From: Sorangium cellulosum So0157-2
GTDB lineage: Bacteria > Myxococcota_A > Polyangia > Polyangiales > Polyangiaceae
Reading direction: 5' to 3'
Length of the DNA stretch: 64,000 nucleotides
Assembly (NCBI RefSeq): GCF_000418325.1
Contig: NC_021658.1
Coordinates: 9,128,001-9,192,000, forward strand
Shown one piece after another: positions 1 through 9,889 of this stretch. Both the position numbers and the translations under genes were made by a program. Within the stretch, counting starts at the first letter, position 1; the number at the start of each line of letters is the position of its first letter. The notes beneath the pieces were generated by a model, which saw nothing but the letters and a program-made list of their open reading frames with translations, did not search any database and was not told where the DNA came from.

Positions 1-1
1 G

Positions 2-1048
2 TCGATCGCCACCCTGCGCTCGGGGAGCACGGAGGGCGGCTACGCCGCGGCGGTCGAGGGGACGAACATCAACGCGCCCACGACGATCGATCGGCTGACG
101 ATCATGACCCTGGACCTGGGGCTGTCGGCGGCGGGGACCTCGAACTACGCCATGCGGTGCATCAATTGCACGGCGGTGACGCTGAAGAACAGCAGGCTGG
201 AGGCCGGCAACGGGGCGCCGGGCGCGGCGGGCGGCAGCGGGTCGACCGGCGAGGCGGGCGGCAACGGCTCGACCGGCGGGGCGGGCAGCTGCGACGGCGT
301 AGGCACGCGCACCGGCGGGGCGGGGGGCACGTCGAGCTGCAGCCGCACGGGCGGCAACGGGGGCAACGGCGGTCCCGAGGGGGAGCACGCGGGCAGCGGC
401 GGCCAGAACGGCGTGGGCGGGTCGCTCGGCGGGAACGGGGGCGCGCCGGGGAACAACACGAATCGCGCGCAGGCGGGCACCGCCGGCCAGAACGGCGCGA
501 ACGGCGGGGTCGGGCTGAACGGCACCGGCGGCAACGGCGGGACGATCACGGGCAACCTCTGGCGGGCGAGGGCGGGCAACACCGGCGGAGCGGGCCTGCC
601 CGGCAACGGGGCCGGCGGCGGCGGCGGCGGCGGCGGGGCCGGGGGCTGCGGCGGCCTCGGAGGCGTCGGGGGCAACGGGGGCGGCGGATCGTTCGGGCTG
701 TTCCTGGTGAACTCGAACGGATTCCAGCTCATCGCCAACCAGATCTCCAGCGGCAACGGCGGCAACGGCGGCGCAGGCGGCGTCGGCGGCGCCGGCGGCA
801 ACGGCGGCAACGGCGGGACGGTGTGCACAAGCGAGGTCGGCGCCGGCGGCAACGGCGGCCGCGGCGGCAACGGCGGCCAGGGTGGGTACGGCGGCGGCGG
901 CGCGGGCGGCGTCTCGTACGGCCTTTACCGGATCGGAAGCAGCTCGGTGTCGTACGGGGGCAACGTCCTCGCGGCCGGCTCGGGGGGCGCCGGCGGCACC
1001 TCGATGGGGTTCCCGGGCAGCGCGGGGGCTTCAAGCAGCGTCAACTGA
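2..1048 (+). CDS. Glycine-rich (PGRS-like) repeat protein, 5' end outside window
   Basis: The frame is open from base 2, so the true start lies upstream; 348 codons are visible. The first 60 or so residues (for example DRLTIMTLDLGLSA and AVTLKNSRLEAGNG) look like rungs of a parallel beta-helix. They are followed by long stretches of GGNGG/GGAGG repeats, broken by short hydrophobic segments (SFGLFLVNSNGFQLIANQ and VSYGLYRIGSSSVSY) that again look like beta-helix rungs. Proteins of this style are common in myxobacteria as exported or surface proteins, but their role is unknown. The repeat DNA is GGC/AAC-rich, which makes long false frames on the other strand. Resemblance to mycobacterial PE-PGRS proteins is compositional only. 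Confidence 0.75.
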   Translation, partial: SIATLRSGSTEGGYAAAVEGTNINAPTTIDRLTIMTLDLGLSAAGTSNYAMRCINCTAVTLKNSRLEAGNGAPGAAGGSGSTGEAGGNGSTGGAGSCDGVGTRTGGAGGTSSCSRTGGNGGNGGPEGEHAGSGGQNGVGGSLGGNGGAPGNNTNRAQAGTAGQNGANGGVGLNGTGGNGGTITGNLWRARAGNTGGAGLPGNGAGGGGGGGGAGGCGGLGGVGGNGGGGSFGLFLVNSNGFQLIANQISSGNGGNGGAGGVGGAGGNGGNGGTVCTSEVGAGGNGGRGGNGGQGGYGGGGAGGVSYGLYRIGSSSVSYGGNVLAAGSGGAGGTSMGFPGSAGASSSVN

Positions 1049-1103
1049 GAAGACCAGCGGAGAAGGCCAAGGCGGCCGCACGGCCGCCTCTCGGCGCCAC
1101 CGT

Positions 1104-1259
1104 CTCCCCGACGAGACCGTCCATCCTGGCGAGCTCTTCGGCTCCCGCACCGTCCGCGACGGCTGCGGCCTGGAGCATGGGCGCTATGTCGACGATGGCG
1201 ACGTGGTCGCGCTGGAGGGCGAGGAGATCGGCGTCCTGCGCAACCGCGTGGTGCGGTAG
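1104..1259 (+). pseudogene. C-terminal fragment of a fumarylacetoacetate hydrolase (FAH) family gene
   Basis: About 50 codons before a TAG read as the typical end of an FAH-family enzyme: PGELFGSRTVRDGCGLEHG, then DGDVVALEGEEIGVLRNRVV. The family signature is a GTV-GCGLE-G stretch followed by GDVVELEVEGIGxLRN near the C-terminus. The frame upstream runs into the out-of-frame glycine-rich gene, and no start codon or catalytic domain is present. I infer a deletion remnant. Family FAH enzymes cleave C-C bonds in aromatic-acid catabolism; this piece cannot do so. Confidence 0.6.
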
Positions 1260-1310
1260 AAATGAGCATCCGGCGAAGGCTCTCAATCGCGAACGCGATA
1301 GAAAGCGCAG

Positions 1311-1589
1311 ATGACCATGACCGAGCTAACGTATCGATTCAAGGGCGACACACCTGAGGATATCACCGTGCGGCTGTTCGATATCAGGCAGGTGCGCGAC
1401 GCCGAGGATCCCGCGCCCTGGGGCATCAACGTAACCATCGCGTGGGGAGCGGAGATCGCGTTCGATCGCCTGCTCGCCGGTGCGGATCCGCTCCACGCCG
1501 TGGAGCTGGCTTGTCAGTTTGCCTCCAAGTACATCCGCGGCCGAGCGGAAGACGAGGGTGGCACGCTCGACCCACCGATCTCGCCCTGA
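1311..1589 (+). CDS. Small hypothetical protein
   Basis: The product has 92 residues, begins MTMTELTYRF, and shows alternating beta-like segments (ITVRLFDIRQV, WGINVTIAWGAEIAF) followed by a helix (DPLHAVELACQFASKYIRGR). There is no signal peptide and no membrane segment. The ATG at 1311 is followed two codons later by a second ATG that could also serve. I do not recognise the family with confidence; the layout of two beta strands and a helix resembles small DUF6968-type proteins, which is only a guess. It stands alone between the FAH fragment and the DUF4139 gene. Confidence 0.55.
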   Translation: MTMTELTYRFKGDTPEDITVRLFDIRQVRDAEDPAPWGINVTIAWGAEIAFDRLLAGADPLHAVELACQFASKYIRGRAEDEGGTLDPPISP

Positions 1590-1783
1590 CGGCGACAAGC
1601 GGCCCCCGAATGCGGAGTTCTTCCAACCCACGCCTCGCCCAGGAGGCCTCGCAGAAGCACCCGAGCCGTTCGAGATCAGGAGCCGCCGCGCCGCCACCGT
1701 GCTCGACCGCCTGCCGTCGATCTCCGTCGGGTACACTGCCGGCGCACCCGCGCCTCCACCTCCTTCACGGAAAGCTCGCCCCC

Positions 1784-3955
1784 ATGAAGCACGCCTCCCT
1801 CGCGGCGCTCTCGCTTGCCCTCACCGCGTGCGCCGGACCGCTGGCCAAAGGGCCGTCGCCCGATCTCCGCCTGCGGCACGTCGTCCTGTACCAGAACGGC
1901 CTCGGCTACTTCGAGCGCACCGGCGTCATGTCGGGCGAGCGGCTCTCGCTCCGGTTCCGGGAGCGCGAGGTCGACGACGTGCTGAAGAGCATGGTGGTCG
2001 TCGAGCAGGACCTCGGGCCGAACGACACCCCCTCCACCGTGAGCGCGCTCTTGCCGCGCTCCGGGCAGGCGAGCGGGCCCGAGGATCCCGCCGAGGTCGA
2101 GCTCGTCTTCTCGCCGGCCGCGAAGAGGCCCGTGTCGATCGCGTACGCGGTGCCGACCGCCGCCTGGAAGGCGACCTACCGCGTGATCCTGCCGGCCAAG
2201 GGGCAGAAGGAGAAGCGGGCGCTCCTCCAGGCCTGGGCGCTCATCAGCAACATCGGCGACGAGGACTGGAGCGAGGTCAACGTGACCCTCGCGACGGGCG
2301 CGCCGCTCTCCTATGCCTCGAACCTGCGCGCGCCGGCGATGCTCGACAGGCCGGAGCTGAAGGGCGTCTACGACGGCGAGGGCGGCGCGCTCGCCCCCGT
2401 GCTCGCGGAGAGCTCGCCCGGGCCCGACGCCGACCGCGACGGCGTGTTCGACCACGAGGACGCCTGCCCGCGCGAGCCCGGCTCGGCGAGCCCGCAGCCC
2501 AACCATCACGGCTGCCCCAAGGCGGTCCGCGCCATCAGCAGCGAGATCCAGATCCTGACCGCCGTGCCCTTCGACAAGGGCTCGGACGTCATCCCGCCGC
2601 GCGCGAGGCCGCTCATCGAGGAGATCGCGCGCACGATCAAGGGCGTCCCGCACATCCGCGCGTTCGAGGTCGAGGGGCACGCGTCGACCGACGAGGCCGG
2701 CGCGGCCGATCTCGCGGCCCGGCGCGCCGCGGCCGTGCGCGCGGCGCTCCTCCAGCTCGGGGTCACGGCCGAGCTCGTGACACGCTCGCACGCCGCCGAG
2801 ATGCCCCTCGCCGCCAACGACACCGAGGACAACCGGCAACGCAACCGCCGCGTCTCGCTGCGCGCCTCGGACGTCGGGCCGGCGCAGGCCCCCAGCCCGG
2901 GGCGCGAGGCGCCGGCCGTCACGCCCGAGGCGATGGCGAAGGTGCCGGAGGGCGCGGCGAGCGTGGACGCCGTGGCCGGGGCCTTCCGGTACGCGATCGC
3001 GAACCCGGTGACGCTCCCGAAGAAGTCGTCGGCGCTGATCACGCTCATCAACCGTTCGGTCGCGGGCGAAGACGTCCTCCTGTTCCGCCCCGATCCCGCG
3101 GCGCCCGCGAGCGCGACCCACCCCTTCCGGGCAGCGCAGGTCGAGAACCGGAGCGCGCTCGGCCTCCAGCCCGGATCCGTGTCGATCTTCTCCGGCGGGA
3201 CCTTCGTGGGCGAGGGCGTGCTCACGCGCCTCTCGCCCGGGCAGAGCGCGACCATCCCGTACGCCATCGACAGCTCGACCGAGGTGCGCGCGACGAGCAT
3301 GACCACGGACGTGCCGGTGCGGCTCGTGTCGCTGTCCCGCGGCGCGCTGCGCGTGGAGGATCGGTACCGGCGCGTGACGGTCTACGAGGTGAGGCCCGGC
3401 CGGGACGTGCCGGAGACCTTGCTCATCCGCCACGCGAGGGCGACGGGGTTCGAGCCGCTGGGCCTCCCGGGGTGCACGGACGCGACGCCGGACGCCTGCC
3501 TCGTCGAGAAGAAGCTCGCGCCCGGCGCGCCCCAGAAGATCGTTGTCGAGGAGACGCGGCTGTCGCAGCGCGAGATCCCGCTCGTCCAGGCCGACAGCGA
3601 TCGGCTCTCGCTGTACCTGAAGGGATCGAGCGTCCCGGCCGAGCTCCGCGCGAGGCTGGACCGCGCGCTCGCGCTCCGGCGCGCGCTCGACGCGGCGAAC
3701 GACGAGCTCGACCCCCTGAGGCGGAGGCGCGCCGAGCTGATCGACCGCGCCGCCGAGCTGCGCGAGAGCCTGAGGACCATCGAGCGCACGCCCCAGGCCG
3801 GCAAGCTCCGCCAGACCTTGCTCGACCGGCTCGCCGAGGTGGCGCGGCAGTCCGAGGAGCTCGGCGCGAAGATCACCCAGCGCGTCGAGGACGCGGCCAT
3901 GGCGCGCGCCGAGCTCGACGAGACGCTCCGCGATCTGGTCCTCGAAGGCCGGTGA
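1784..3955 (+). CDS. DUF4139 lipoprotein with inserted OmpA-like domain
   Basis: The product has 723 residues. The start at 1784 gives a lipoprotein signal (MKHASLAALSLALTACAG, lipobox LTAC), whereas longer starts in this frame do not. A DUF4139-type mucoidy-inhibitor-like domain is split: the first part (about 20-190, VVLYQNGLGYFER) and a later part (about 400-610, AFRYAIANPVTLPKKSSALITL) flank an insertion. The insertion holds an acidic TSP3-like calcium loop (DADRDGVFDHEDACP) and an OmpA-like domain (VPFDKGSDVIPP through NRQRNRRVSL) of the kind that binds peptidoglycan. The C-terminus is a long charged coiled coil. I infer an envelope lipoprotein anchored to the cell wall; its biochemical role is unknown. 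Confidence 0.8.
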   Translation: MKHASLAALSLALTACAGPLAKGPSPDLRLRHVVLYQNGLGYFERTGVMSGERLSLRFREREVDDVLKSMVVVEQDLGPNDTPSTVSALLPRSGQASGPEDPAEVELVFSPAAKRPVSIAYAVPTAAWKATYRVILPAKGQKEKRALLQAWALISNIGDEDWSEVNVTLATGAPLSYASNLRAPAMLDRPELKGVYDGEGGALAPVLAESSPGPDADRDGVFDHEDACPREPGSASPQPNHHGCPKAVRAISSEIQILTAVPFDKGSDVIPPRARPLIEEIARTIKGVPHIRAFEVEGHASTDEAGAADLAARRAAAVRAALLQLGVTAELVTRSHAAEMPLAANDTEDNRQRNRRVSLRASDVGPAQAPSPGREAPAVTPEAMAKVPEGAASVDAVAGAFRYAIANPVTLPKKSSALITLINRSVAGEDVLLFRPDPAAPASATHPFRAAQVENRSALGLQPGSVSIFSGGTFVGEGVLTRLSPGQSATIPYAIDSSTEVRATSMTTDVPVRLVSLSRGALRVEDRYRRVTVYEVRPGRDVPETLLIRHARATGFEPLGLPGCTDATPDACLVEKKLAPGAPQKIVVEETRLSQREIPLVQADSDRLSLYLKGSSVPAELRARLDRALALRRALDAANDELDPLRRRRAELIDRAAELRESLRTIERTPQAGKLRQTLLDRLAEVARQSEELGAKITQRVEDAAMARAELDETLRDLVLEGR

Positions 3956-3980
3956 GCGCCGGCGGACGATGATCGTGGCA

Positions 3981-4003
3981 CGCGGCGGCCGCTTTCCGCC
4001 GCG
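3981..4003 (+). terminator. Candidate hairpin terminator after the DUF4139 gene
   Basis: An 8-bp perfect stem (CGCGGCGG/CCGCCGCG) with a 7-base loop ending in TTT lies 25 bases after the stop codon. There is no T tract after it, as is usual in very GC-rich genomes. Confidence 0.4.
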
Positions 4004-4199
4004 ACCGGCTTCCCTCCCGCCGCGGCGAGGGTGCTAGGATGGCGGCCCGACTCATGACCTCTCGAGCGACGCAGGCATGGCCAGAGCGGAGGTCTCATGA
4101 GCCGCGACGACGAACATCTCCGTCTCTGATGACAAGCGAGCCCATCGGACCACGGCGACGCCGTGTCGCAGGTGACGCTGGATGGGCCCAGGAGCGCTC

Positions 4200-6068
4200 A
4201 TGAGGAACAGTTCTCGAGCTGCCGGGGACAGCCGCGTTCCCCCCCGCCGTCGTCGCGCGTCCGGCGCCGCGTGGGCGGCGTCGCACGCCCTCTTCGCGAT
4301 GCAGGTCGCCTGCGGCGCGTCCATGCCGCAAGCCGCCGACACGGTGCTGCGGAACGGCTTCGTGTACACCGTCGACGGCGCGGACTCGGTGCACCAGGCG
4401 GTCGCGGTGCGCGAGGGCAAAATCGTCTATGTCGGCGCTGACAGCGGCGTGCAGGGTTATGTGGGTCCTCGGACCGAGGTCGTCGATCTGAAGGGCCGCA
4501 TGCTGATGCCGGGGCTCGTCGACGGCCATTTGCACGCGATGTCCGGCGGGACGCAGCGCCTGTTGTGCAGCCTCGAGTACAAGACGCACACGATCGCGCA
4601 GCTCCAGGCGAAGATCCAGGCTTGCCTCGACGGCGAGCCGGCCAAGGGTCCCGACCAGTGGCTCGAGGTGACGAGCTGGGATCGGCAGGGCACGGTCTCG
4701 GTGGACGCCGACCCGACGCGGGCCGCGCTCGACGCGCTCAGGACCCAGCGGCCGATCCTCGTGCACTCCACCGATCACCACAGCGCGCTGACCAACTCGC
4801 GCGGCATGGCGCTGGCGGGCATCACCGCCAAAACGCCCGATCCGGCCGGCGGCAAGATCGGCCGCGACGCAGGCGGCCAGCCGACGGGCATCTTCGAGGA
4901 TGCCGGCATCGCCCTCGTATCGGCGGCCATGCCGCCGCGGACGCCGGAGGACGACGTGCGCAGCGCCAAGGCGGCGCTCGACGCGATCCGCCGCCAGGGC
5001 GTGACCACCTTCATGGACGCGTCTTCGGACGAGCGCGCGCTGAGGGCGTTCACGGCCGTGCAGCGCAGCGGCGAGCTGACGGCGAGGGCGCTCTTCGCCA
5101 TCCTGATCGATCCCGACGAGGTGGCGAAGGGTCCTGAAAAGGCGATCGCCGCGGCCAAGGCATTGGCGTCCTCCTACGATCAGCCCGCCGCTGCGCCGGC
5201 CCCCGGCGTCGGCGCTCGCCACATCAAGGTCATGCTGGATGGCGTCCTGCAGGCGCCGGCCCAGACCGCGGCGATGCTCGCGCCGTACCATGTCAACGTG
5301 GGCGCGGACGGCGCGCCGCAATGGGTCCCGGGCAAGCACAGCGGCGACGTGTACTTTCCGCCGGACACGCTGAAATCGCTGCTCCTCGCGGCGGTCGAGG
5401 CCGGGCTCGATCCCCACGTCCACGCGATCGGCGATCGTGCCGTGCGGCAGACGCTCGACGCTTACGAGGCCGTGCGCGCCCGGCTGCCGGGCAACGACGT
5501 TCGCGCGGCGATCGCGCATTGCGAGACGGTCGATCCGGCGGATTTCGGCCGCTTCAAGGCGCTCGGCGTGATCCCGGTGATGTCGTTCCAGTGGGCGCAG
5601 GAGGCCCCGTATTCCGTCGATGCGATGAAGCATCAGCTCGGGCCGGAGCGCTATGCGCGCCTGGAGCCCGAGGGCAGCCTGCACGACGCCGGCGCGCGGC
5701 TCGCTTATGGCAGCGACTGGCCGATCGATCCGTTCGCCGAGTTCCTGGCCCTCAAGATCGGCGTCACCCGCAAGGGGGACCCGACGCATCCGGCCAGCTT
5801 CGGCCCGTCCTATGCTGGCCGGCTCAACGACGACCCGCTCCTGCCGCGCAACGTGGCGCTGCGCGCGATCACGATGAACTCGGCCTACCAGCTGCGGCTG
5901 GAGAAGGTCGTGGGCTCGATCGAGCCGGGCAAATTCGCCGACATGATCGTGCTGGACCAGAACTTCCTTCAGATCCCCGAGGATGATCTCGGCAAGATTC
6001 AGGTGCTCATGACCATGGTCGGGGGGAAGATCGTCTATACCGCCGAGGCAGTGCGGCCGAAGGGGTAG
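4200..6068 (+). CDS. Amidohydrolase family protein (YtcJ-like, amidohydrolase_3)
   Basis: The product has 622 residues. ATG 4200 is chosen because AGGAG lies 5 bases before it; an ATG at 4182 lacks a site. The N-terminus is basic and then hydrophobic, and may be an export signal. Family features are DTVLRNGFVYTVDG, the metal-binding HxH in PGLVDGHLHAMSGG, a later HAIGDRAVRQTLDAYE with a metal-ligand histidine, the aspartate in YGSDWPIDPF, and the C-terminal strand GSIEPGKFADMIVLDQNFL. This is the usual size and order for YtcJ-like metal-dependent amide hydrolases; the substrate cannot be told. The genes that follow handle pseudouridine but start 60 bases further on with their own ribosome site. 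Confidence 0.85.
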   Translation: MRNSSRAAGDSRVPPRRRRASGAAWAASHALFAMQVACGASMPQAADTVLRNGFVYTVDGADSVHQAVAVREGKIVYVGADSGVQGYVGPRTEVVDLKGRMLMPGLVDGHLHAMSGGTQRLLCSLEYKTHTIAQLQAKIQACLDGEPAKGPDQWLEVTSWDRQGTVSVDADPTRAALDALRTQRPILVHSTDHHSALTNSRGMALAGITAKTPDPAGGKIGRDAGGQPTGIFEDAGIALVSAAMPPRTPEDDVRSAKAALDAIRRQGVTTFMDASSDERALRAFTAVQRSGELTARALFAILIDPDEVAKGPEKAIAAAKALASSYDQPAAAPAPGVGARHIKVMLDGVLQAPAQTAAMLAPYHVNVGADGAPQWVPGKHSGDVYFPPDTLKSLLLAAVEAGLDPHVHAIGDRAVRQTLDAYEAVRARLPGNDVRAAIAHCETVDPADFGRFKALGVIPVMSFQWAQEAPYSVDAMKHQLGPERYARLEPEGSLHDAGARLAYGSDWPIDPFAEFLALKIGVTRKGDPTHPASFGPSYAGRLNDDPLLPRNVALRAITMNSAYQLRLEKVVGSIEPGKFADMIVLDQNFLQIPEDDLGKIQVLMTMVGGKIVYTAEAVRPKG

Positions 6069-6128
6069 AGGGCCGCGTCGCCCGAGGCCTCCCCGATCGC
6101 CAACCCCTCGCAGCCGGAGGATTTCAGC

Positions 6129-7066
<938 letters not shown>

Positions 7067-7070
<4 letters not shown>

Positions 7071-7957
7071 GCGATGCCGGCCGCGTGCTCGTGGTGGGCG
7101 ACGTGATGACGGATGTCATCGTCCGCCCCGAGGGGCCGCTGGTGCGCGGCTCGGACCGGCGCGCCAAGATCCAGCGCCGGCCGGGGGGCTCGGGGGCCAA
7201 CCAGGCGGTGTGGCTCGGCGCGATGGGAGCGCGGGTGTCGTTCGTCGCCCGGGTGGGGGCCAGCGACAAGCCGCAGCTCGAAGCCTATTTCAAGGGCTTC
7301 CATGTCGATGCGACCCTGGCGGCCGATCCGCGGGAGCCGTCGGGCGTGCTGGTCGTCCTCGTCGACGCCGACGGGGAGCGGAGCTTCCTCACCGATCGAG
7401 GGGCGAACCTCGCGCTCGAGCCTTCGGACATGCCGCTATGGCTCCTGGACGACACGCGCCTCGTGCTCGTCTCGGGGTATTCGCTGTTCGCCGAGGGGCC
7501 TCGGCGGGCGGTGCTGTGGCTCGCCGGAGAGGCGCGGAGCCGCGGCATCCCGGTCGCCATCGACGCCGCGTCGGTGGGCTTCCTGCGGGAGGTGGGGGCC
7601 GGGGCCTTCCTCGAGTGGACGAGGGGGATGTCGACGCTGCTCGCCAATGCCGACGAGGCGGAGGCGCTCTCGGGCACGGGCGACCTCGCCGGGCAGATGA
7701 TCGCGCTGGGGGCCTGGTTCGAGCGGGTGATCATCAAGCGCGGGGCGCGGGGCGCGGCGCTCGGCGGACGGCGCGGCGTGCGCCTCGACGAGCCGGCGCC
7801 GCTGGTGGACGTGGTGGACACGACCGGGGCCGGCGACGCGTTCGCGGCCGGGTTCATCGCCGCGGAGCTCGAGGGCGCGGGCGAGGCGGCGTGCCTGCGG
7901 CGCGGCATCGAGGCGGGCTCGCGGGCGGTGACGCAGCTGGGCGGACAGCCGGGGTAA
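7067..7957 (+). CDS. psuK: PfkB-family carbohydrate kinase, probable pseudouridine kinase
   Basis: The product has 296 residues. It has the PfkB layout: VLVVGDVMTDVIV at the N-terminus, the RRPGGSGANQAVWLGAMGA sugar-binding region, NADEAEALSG, and the second signature DTTGAGDAFAAGF with the catalytic aspartate near the C-terminus. PfkB kinases are broad, so specificity comes from context: a 4-base overlap with psuG, whose substrate is pseudouridine 5'-phosphate. I infer that this enzyme phosphorylates pseudouridine with ATP. A ribokinase-like activity on another sugar is the main alternative. Confidence 0.87.
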
Positions 7958-8080
7958 ACAGCGTCGCGGGCCGCGGGCTCTCGGCCCCTCACCTGCCCAG
8001 CGGCGCAGCAATTGCACCGCGTCTGCAGGCTTTGCGCGGGCGGCACCGGCAGCGCGGCGGTCCGGGGCGCGGGGGCGCGC

Positions 8081-8096
8081 TGGTCGGCCTCTTGCA
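8081..8096 (+). promoter_or_regulatory. Candidate sigma-54 (-24/-12) promoter
   Basis: The sequence TGGTCGGcctcTTGCA matches the sigma-54 layout, with GG at -24 and GC at -12 in the correct register; one or two positions of the -24 box differ from TGGCACG. It lies 89 bases before the CBS-protein start with no gene between. No enhancer site was identified. Confidence 0.4.
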
Positions 8097-8184
8097 TGCT
8101 CCGTCGAGCGGGAGCCAAGAGAAACGGAGCTCGCAACGGCGGCAGGCGCGCTCATGCGCGCCGAGGGCGCAAGGAGTCTGTTCG

Positions 8185-8616
8185 ATGAAGCCCAGGAAGC
8201 ATCGCAGGGTCGAGGATTACATGAGCACCGCGGTCATCACGATGAAGGAGGGCGACACGATCAGCGCCGCAAACCTCGAGATGAAGCTCGCCGAGATCCG
8301 GCATATTCCCGTCGTCGACGCGAAGGGGCACGTCGTCGGGATCGTCTCGGATCGCGACGTGCTCCGCCACGCGAGCAGCCTCAACGGCAAGCCTATCCCG
8401 ATCGAGTCGATCATGACCCGGCGTGTCCGTACCGTGCAATCGACGACCCCGGCCGCCGACGCAGCCCAGATGCTGCTCGATCACAAGATCGGCTGTCTGC
8501 CCGTGGTCGGCGACGAGGGGCAGCTCGTCGGGATCATCACCGAGACCGATTTTCTGAGCATCGCCCAGCAGGCGCTGCGAGGCATCGACGTGACCCACGG
8601 CGCCGAGGATCGCTAG
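8185..8616 (+). CDS. CBS-domain pair protein
   Basis: The product has 143 residues and consists of little more than a tandem CBS (Bateman) module: VEDYMSTAVITMKEGDTIS with IRHIPVVDAKGHVVGIVSDRDVL, then IMTRRVRTVQSTTPAADA with IGCLPVVGDEGQLVGIITETDFL. Such stand-alone pairs bind adenine nucleotides and often serve as energy or stress sensors. AAGGAG at 8171-8176 sets the ATG at 8185. The stop codon overlaps the stop of the convergent hydrolase gene. A sigma-54-like promoter lies upstream. Confidence 0.87.
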   Translation: MKPRKHRRVEDYMSTAVITMKEGDTISAANLEMKLAEIRHIPVVDAKGHVVGIVSDRDVLRHASSLNGKPIPIESIMTRRVRTVQSTTPAADAAQMLLDHKIGCLPVVGDEGQLVGIITETDFLSIAQQALRGIDVTHGAEDR

Positions 8617-9605
8617 AGGACGGTCGGGAGGCGCGCCCAGAACTTTTTGGATTCGACCCGTCCGAGCGGGCTGGCCGCGCCGGTCAGCGCGTTTTGCGCT
8701 TCCTGCCAGGCCGGGTCTCCGGGGTAGAGCTCGGCGCGGAGGTAGGCCCACGTGAGGCGCTGGACGGCGGCCACTCGCTCGGGGTTCTCGTCCGTGGTCT
8801 CGGCGACGTCGTATCCCGAGACGCCGCCCAGCCCGTGCCCTGCATCGAACAGGGTGACCAGGGACTTGGGGCCCGGGGAGAGGAAGTAGGGATCGGCGTG
8901 CCAGTCGGCGCCTGCGACCGTCAGGTGGGGAGAGGCGTCTTTATCGCCGGCGATCACGAGCGCGGGCGCCGTCATCGTGGAGAAGTCGATGGTCGAGAAG
9001 ATAGGATACTTCTTGGCCGCGAGCTCGCTGAGGGCGTCGCCGCCTCTGCCGGGCGCGGCGAGCAGCACGCCCGCCTTGATCCGGGGCTCGGCGAGGTTCA
9101 CCTCCGTTCCGTCGTGGGGATCTCTGAGCCGCGCGCCCAGCAGCACGCTCGCGGTGTGCCCGCCCATCGAGTGCCCAACGACGGCCACCTTGCTTCGGTC
9201 CAGACGCCCGGCGAGCACAGCGACGGCGCCCTCGATCGCGTCGAGCTGGTCGAGGATGCGCTTCATGTCCTCGGCCCGCGATCGCCAGTACAGCGGCGCC
9301 TCGGGGTGATCGGAGTCCCTGAACGGGAGCGTCTTCGAGTCGAGATGGGTCGGCTGGATCACGACGAAGCCGTGTGCCGCGAAGTAGTTGGCGAGCGGGG
9401 CGTAGCCGTTCAAGGAGGAGAGGTGGTTGGAGGGGCCGTGGCCGTGCGAGAGCAAGAGGATGGGCAGCTCGCTTCCGGTCACGGGCGCGGAGACGCGCAC
9501 CTGGAGATCGACGGCGCGGCCGGGGGCCGGCAGCACGACTGGGCTGACCGAGAGGACCGGCGTGGGTGCGCGGGGGATCTCTGCTGCGGGAGTCGGTTTG
9601 CTCAT
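8613..9605 (-). CDS. Alpha/beta hydrolase (chlorophyllase/PAF-acetylhydrolase-like)
   Basis: The product has 330 residues from the ATG at 9605; AAGGA lies about 10 bases upstream. The alpha/beta-hydrolase pattern is present: oxyanion region LPILLLSHGHGPSNHLSS, nucleophile elbow VAVVGHSMGGHTASV, an acid in PALVIAGDKDASPHL and a late histidine in LFDAGHGLGG. The spacing resembles the chlorophyllase and platelet-activating-factor acetylhydrolase branch. No signal peptide is seen, so it is probably cytoplasmic. It is transcribed divergently from an AraC-type regulator, a common regulator/target arrangement. Substrate unknown. Confidence 0.83.
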   Translation of the reverse strand: MSKPTPAAEIPRAPTPVLSVSPVVLPAPGRAVDLQVRVSAPVTGSELPILLLSHGHGPSNHLSSLNGYAPLANYFAAHGFVVIQPTHLDSKTLPFRDSDHPEAPLYWRSRAEDMKRILDQLDAIEGAVAVLAGRLDRSKVAVVGHSMGGHTASVLLGARLRDPHDGTEVNLAEPRIKAGVLLAAPGRGGDALSELAAKKYPIFSTIDFSTMTAPALVIAGDKDASPHLTVAGADWHADPYFLSPGPKSLVTLFDAGHGLGGVSGYDVAETTDENPERVAAVQRLTWAYLRAELYPGDPAWQEAQNALTGAASPLGRVESKKFWARLPTVL

Positions 9606-9889
9606 GATGTTGATTTCCTTTCGTGGACTCGGCCCCGTGAAGAGGGCCCTGGCGCCATCGGGACGCCCCGGCCTCACCCCGGCTGCTTCTCCATGTGCTA
9701 CCGCACGCGCGCGAACGCGTTCGGCTGCGTATGGACGTCCCCGCGGCCGCTCAGGGCTGCATCGCACACCAGCCTTCGTACCTCCCGCCGCCGCCCTCCG
9801 GTTGGAAGGATCGGACATTTTCACCGGCGCTTCCGCGCCGGCTTGACCGGCCGCGGCGCACGCGCGAGACTACGAGGGTGCCGCGCGCG
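9606..9889. promoter_or_regulatory. Divergent intergenic region with a 12-bp perfect palindrome
   Basis: This gap separates the hydrolase and the AraC-type gene. It contains the perfect palindrome CGAACGCGTTCG at 9712-9723, a candidate operator, though AraC proteins often bind direct repeats instead. No clear -35/-10 pair was found. Confidence 0.35.

Noticed and set aside
145-870. Proline-rich minus-strand protein
   Set aside because: Complement of the GGC/AAC glycine repeats; no start signal or domain.
1442-1783. N-terminal extension of the DUF4139 protein
   Set aside because: It would bury the lipoprotein signal and overlaps the 92-residue gene in another frame.
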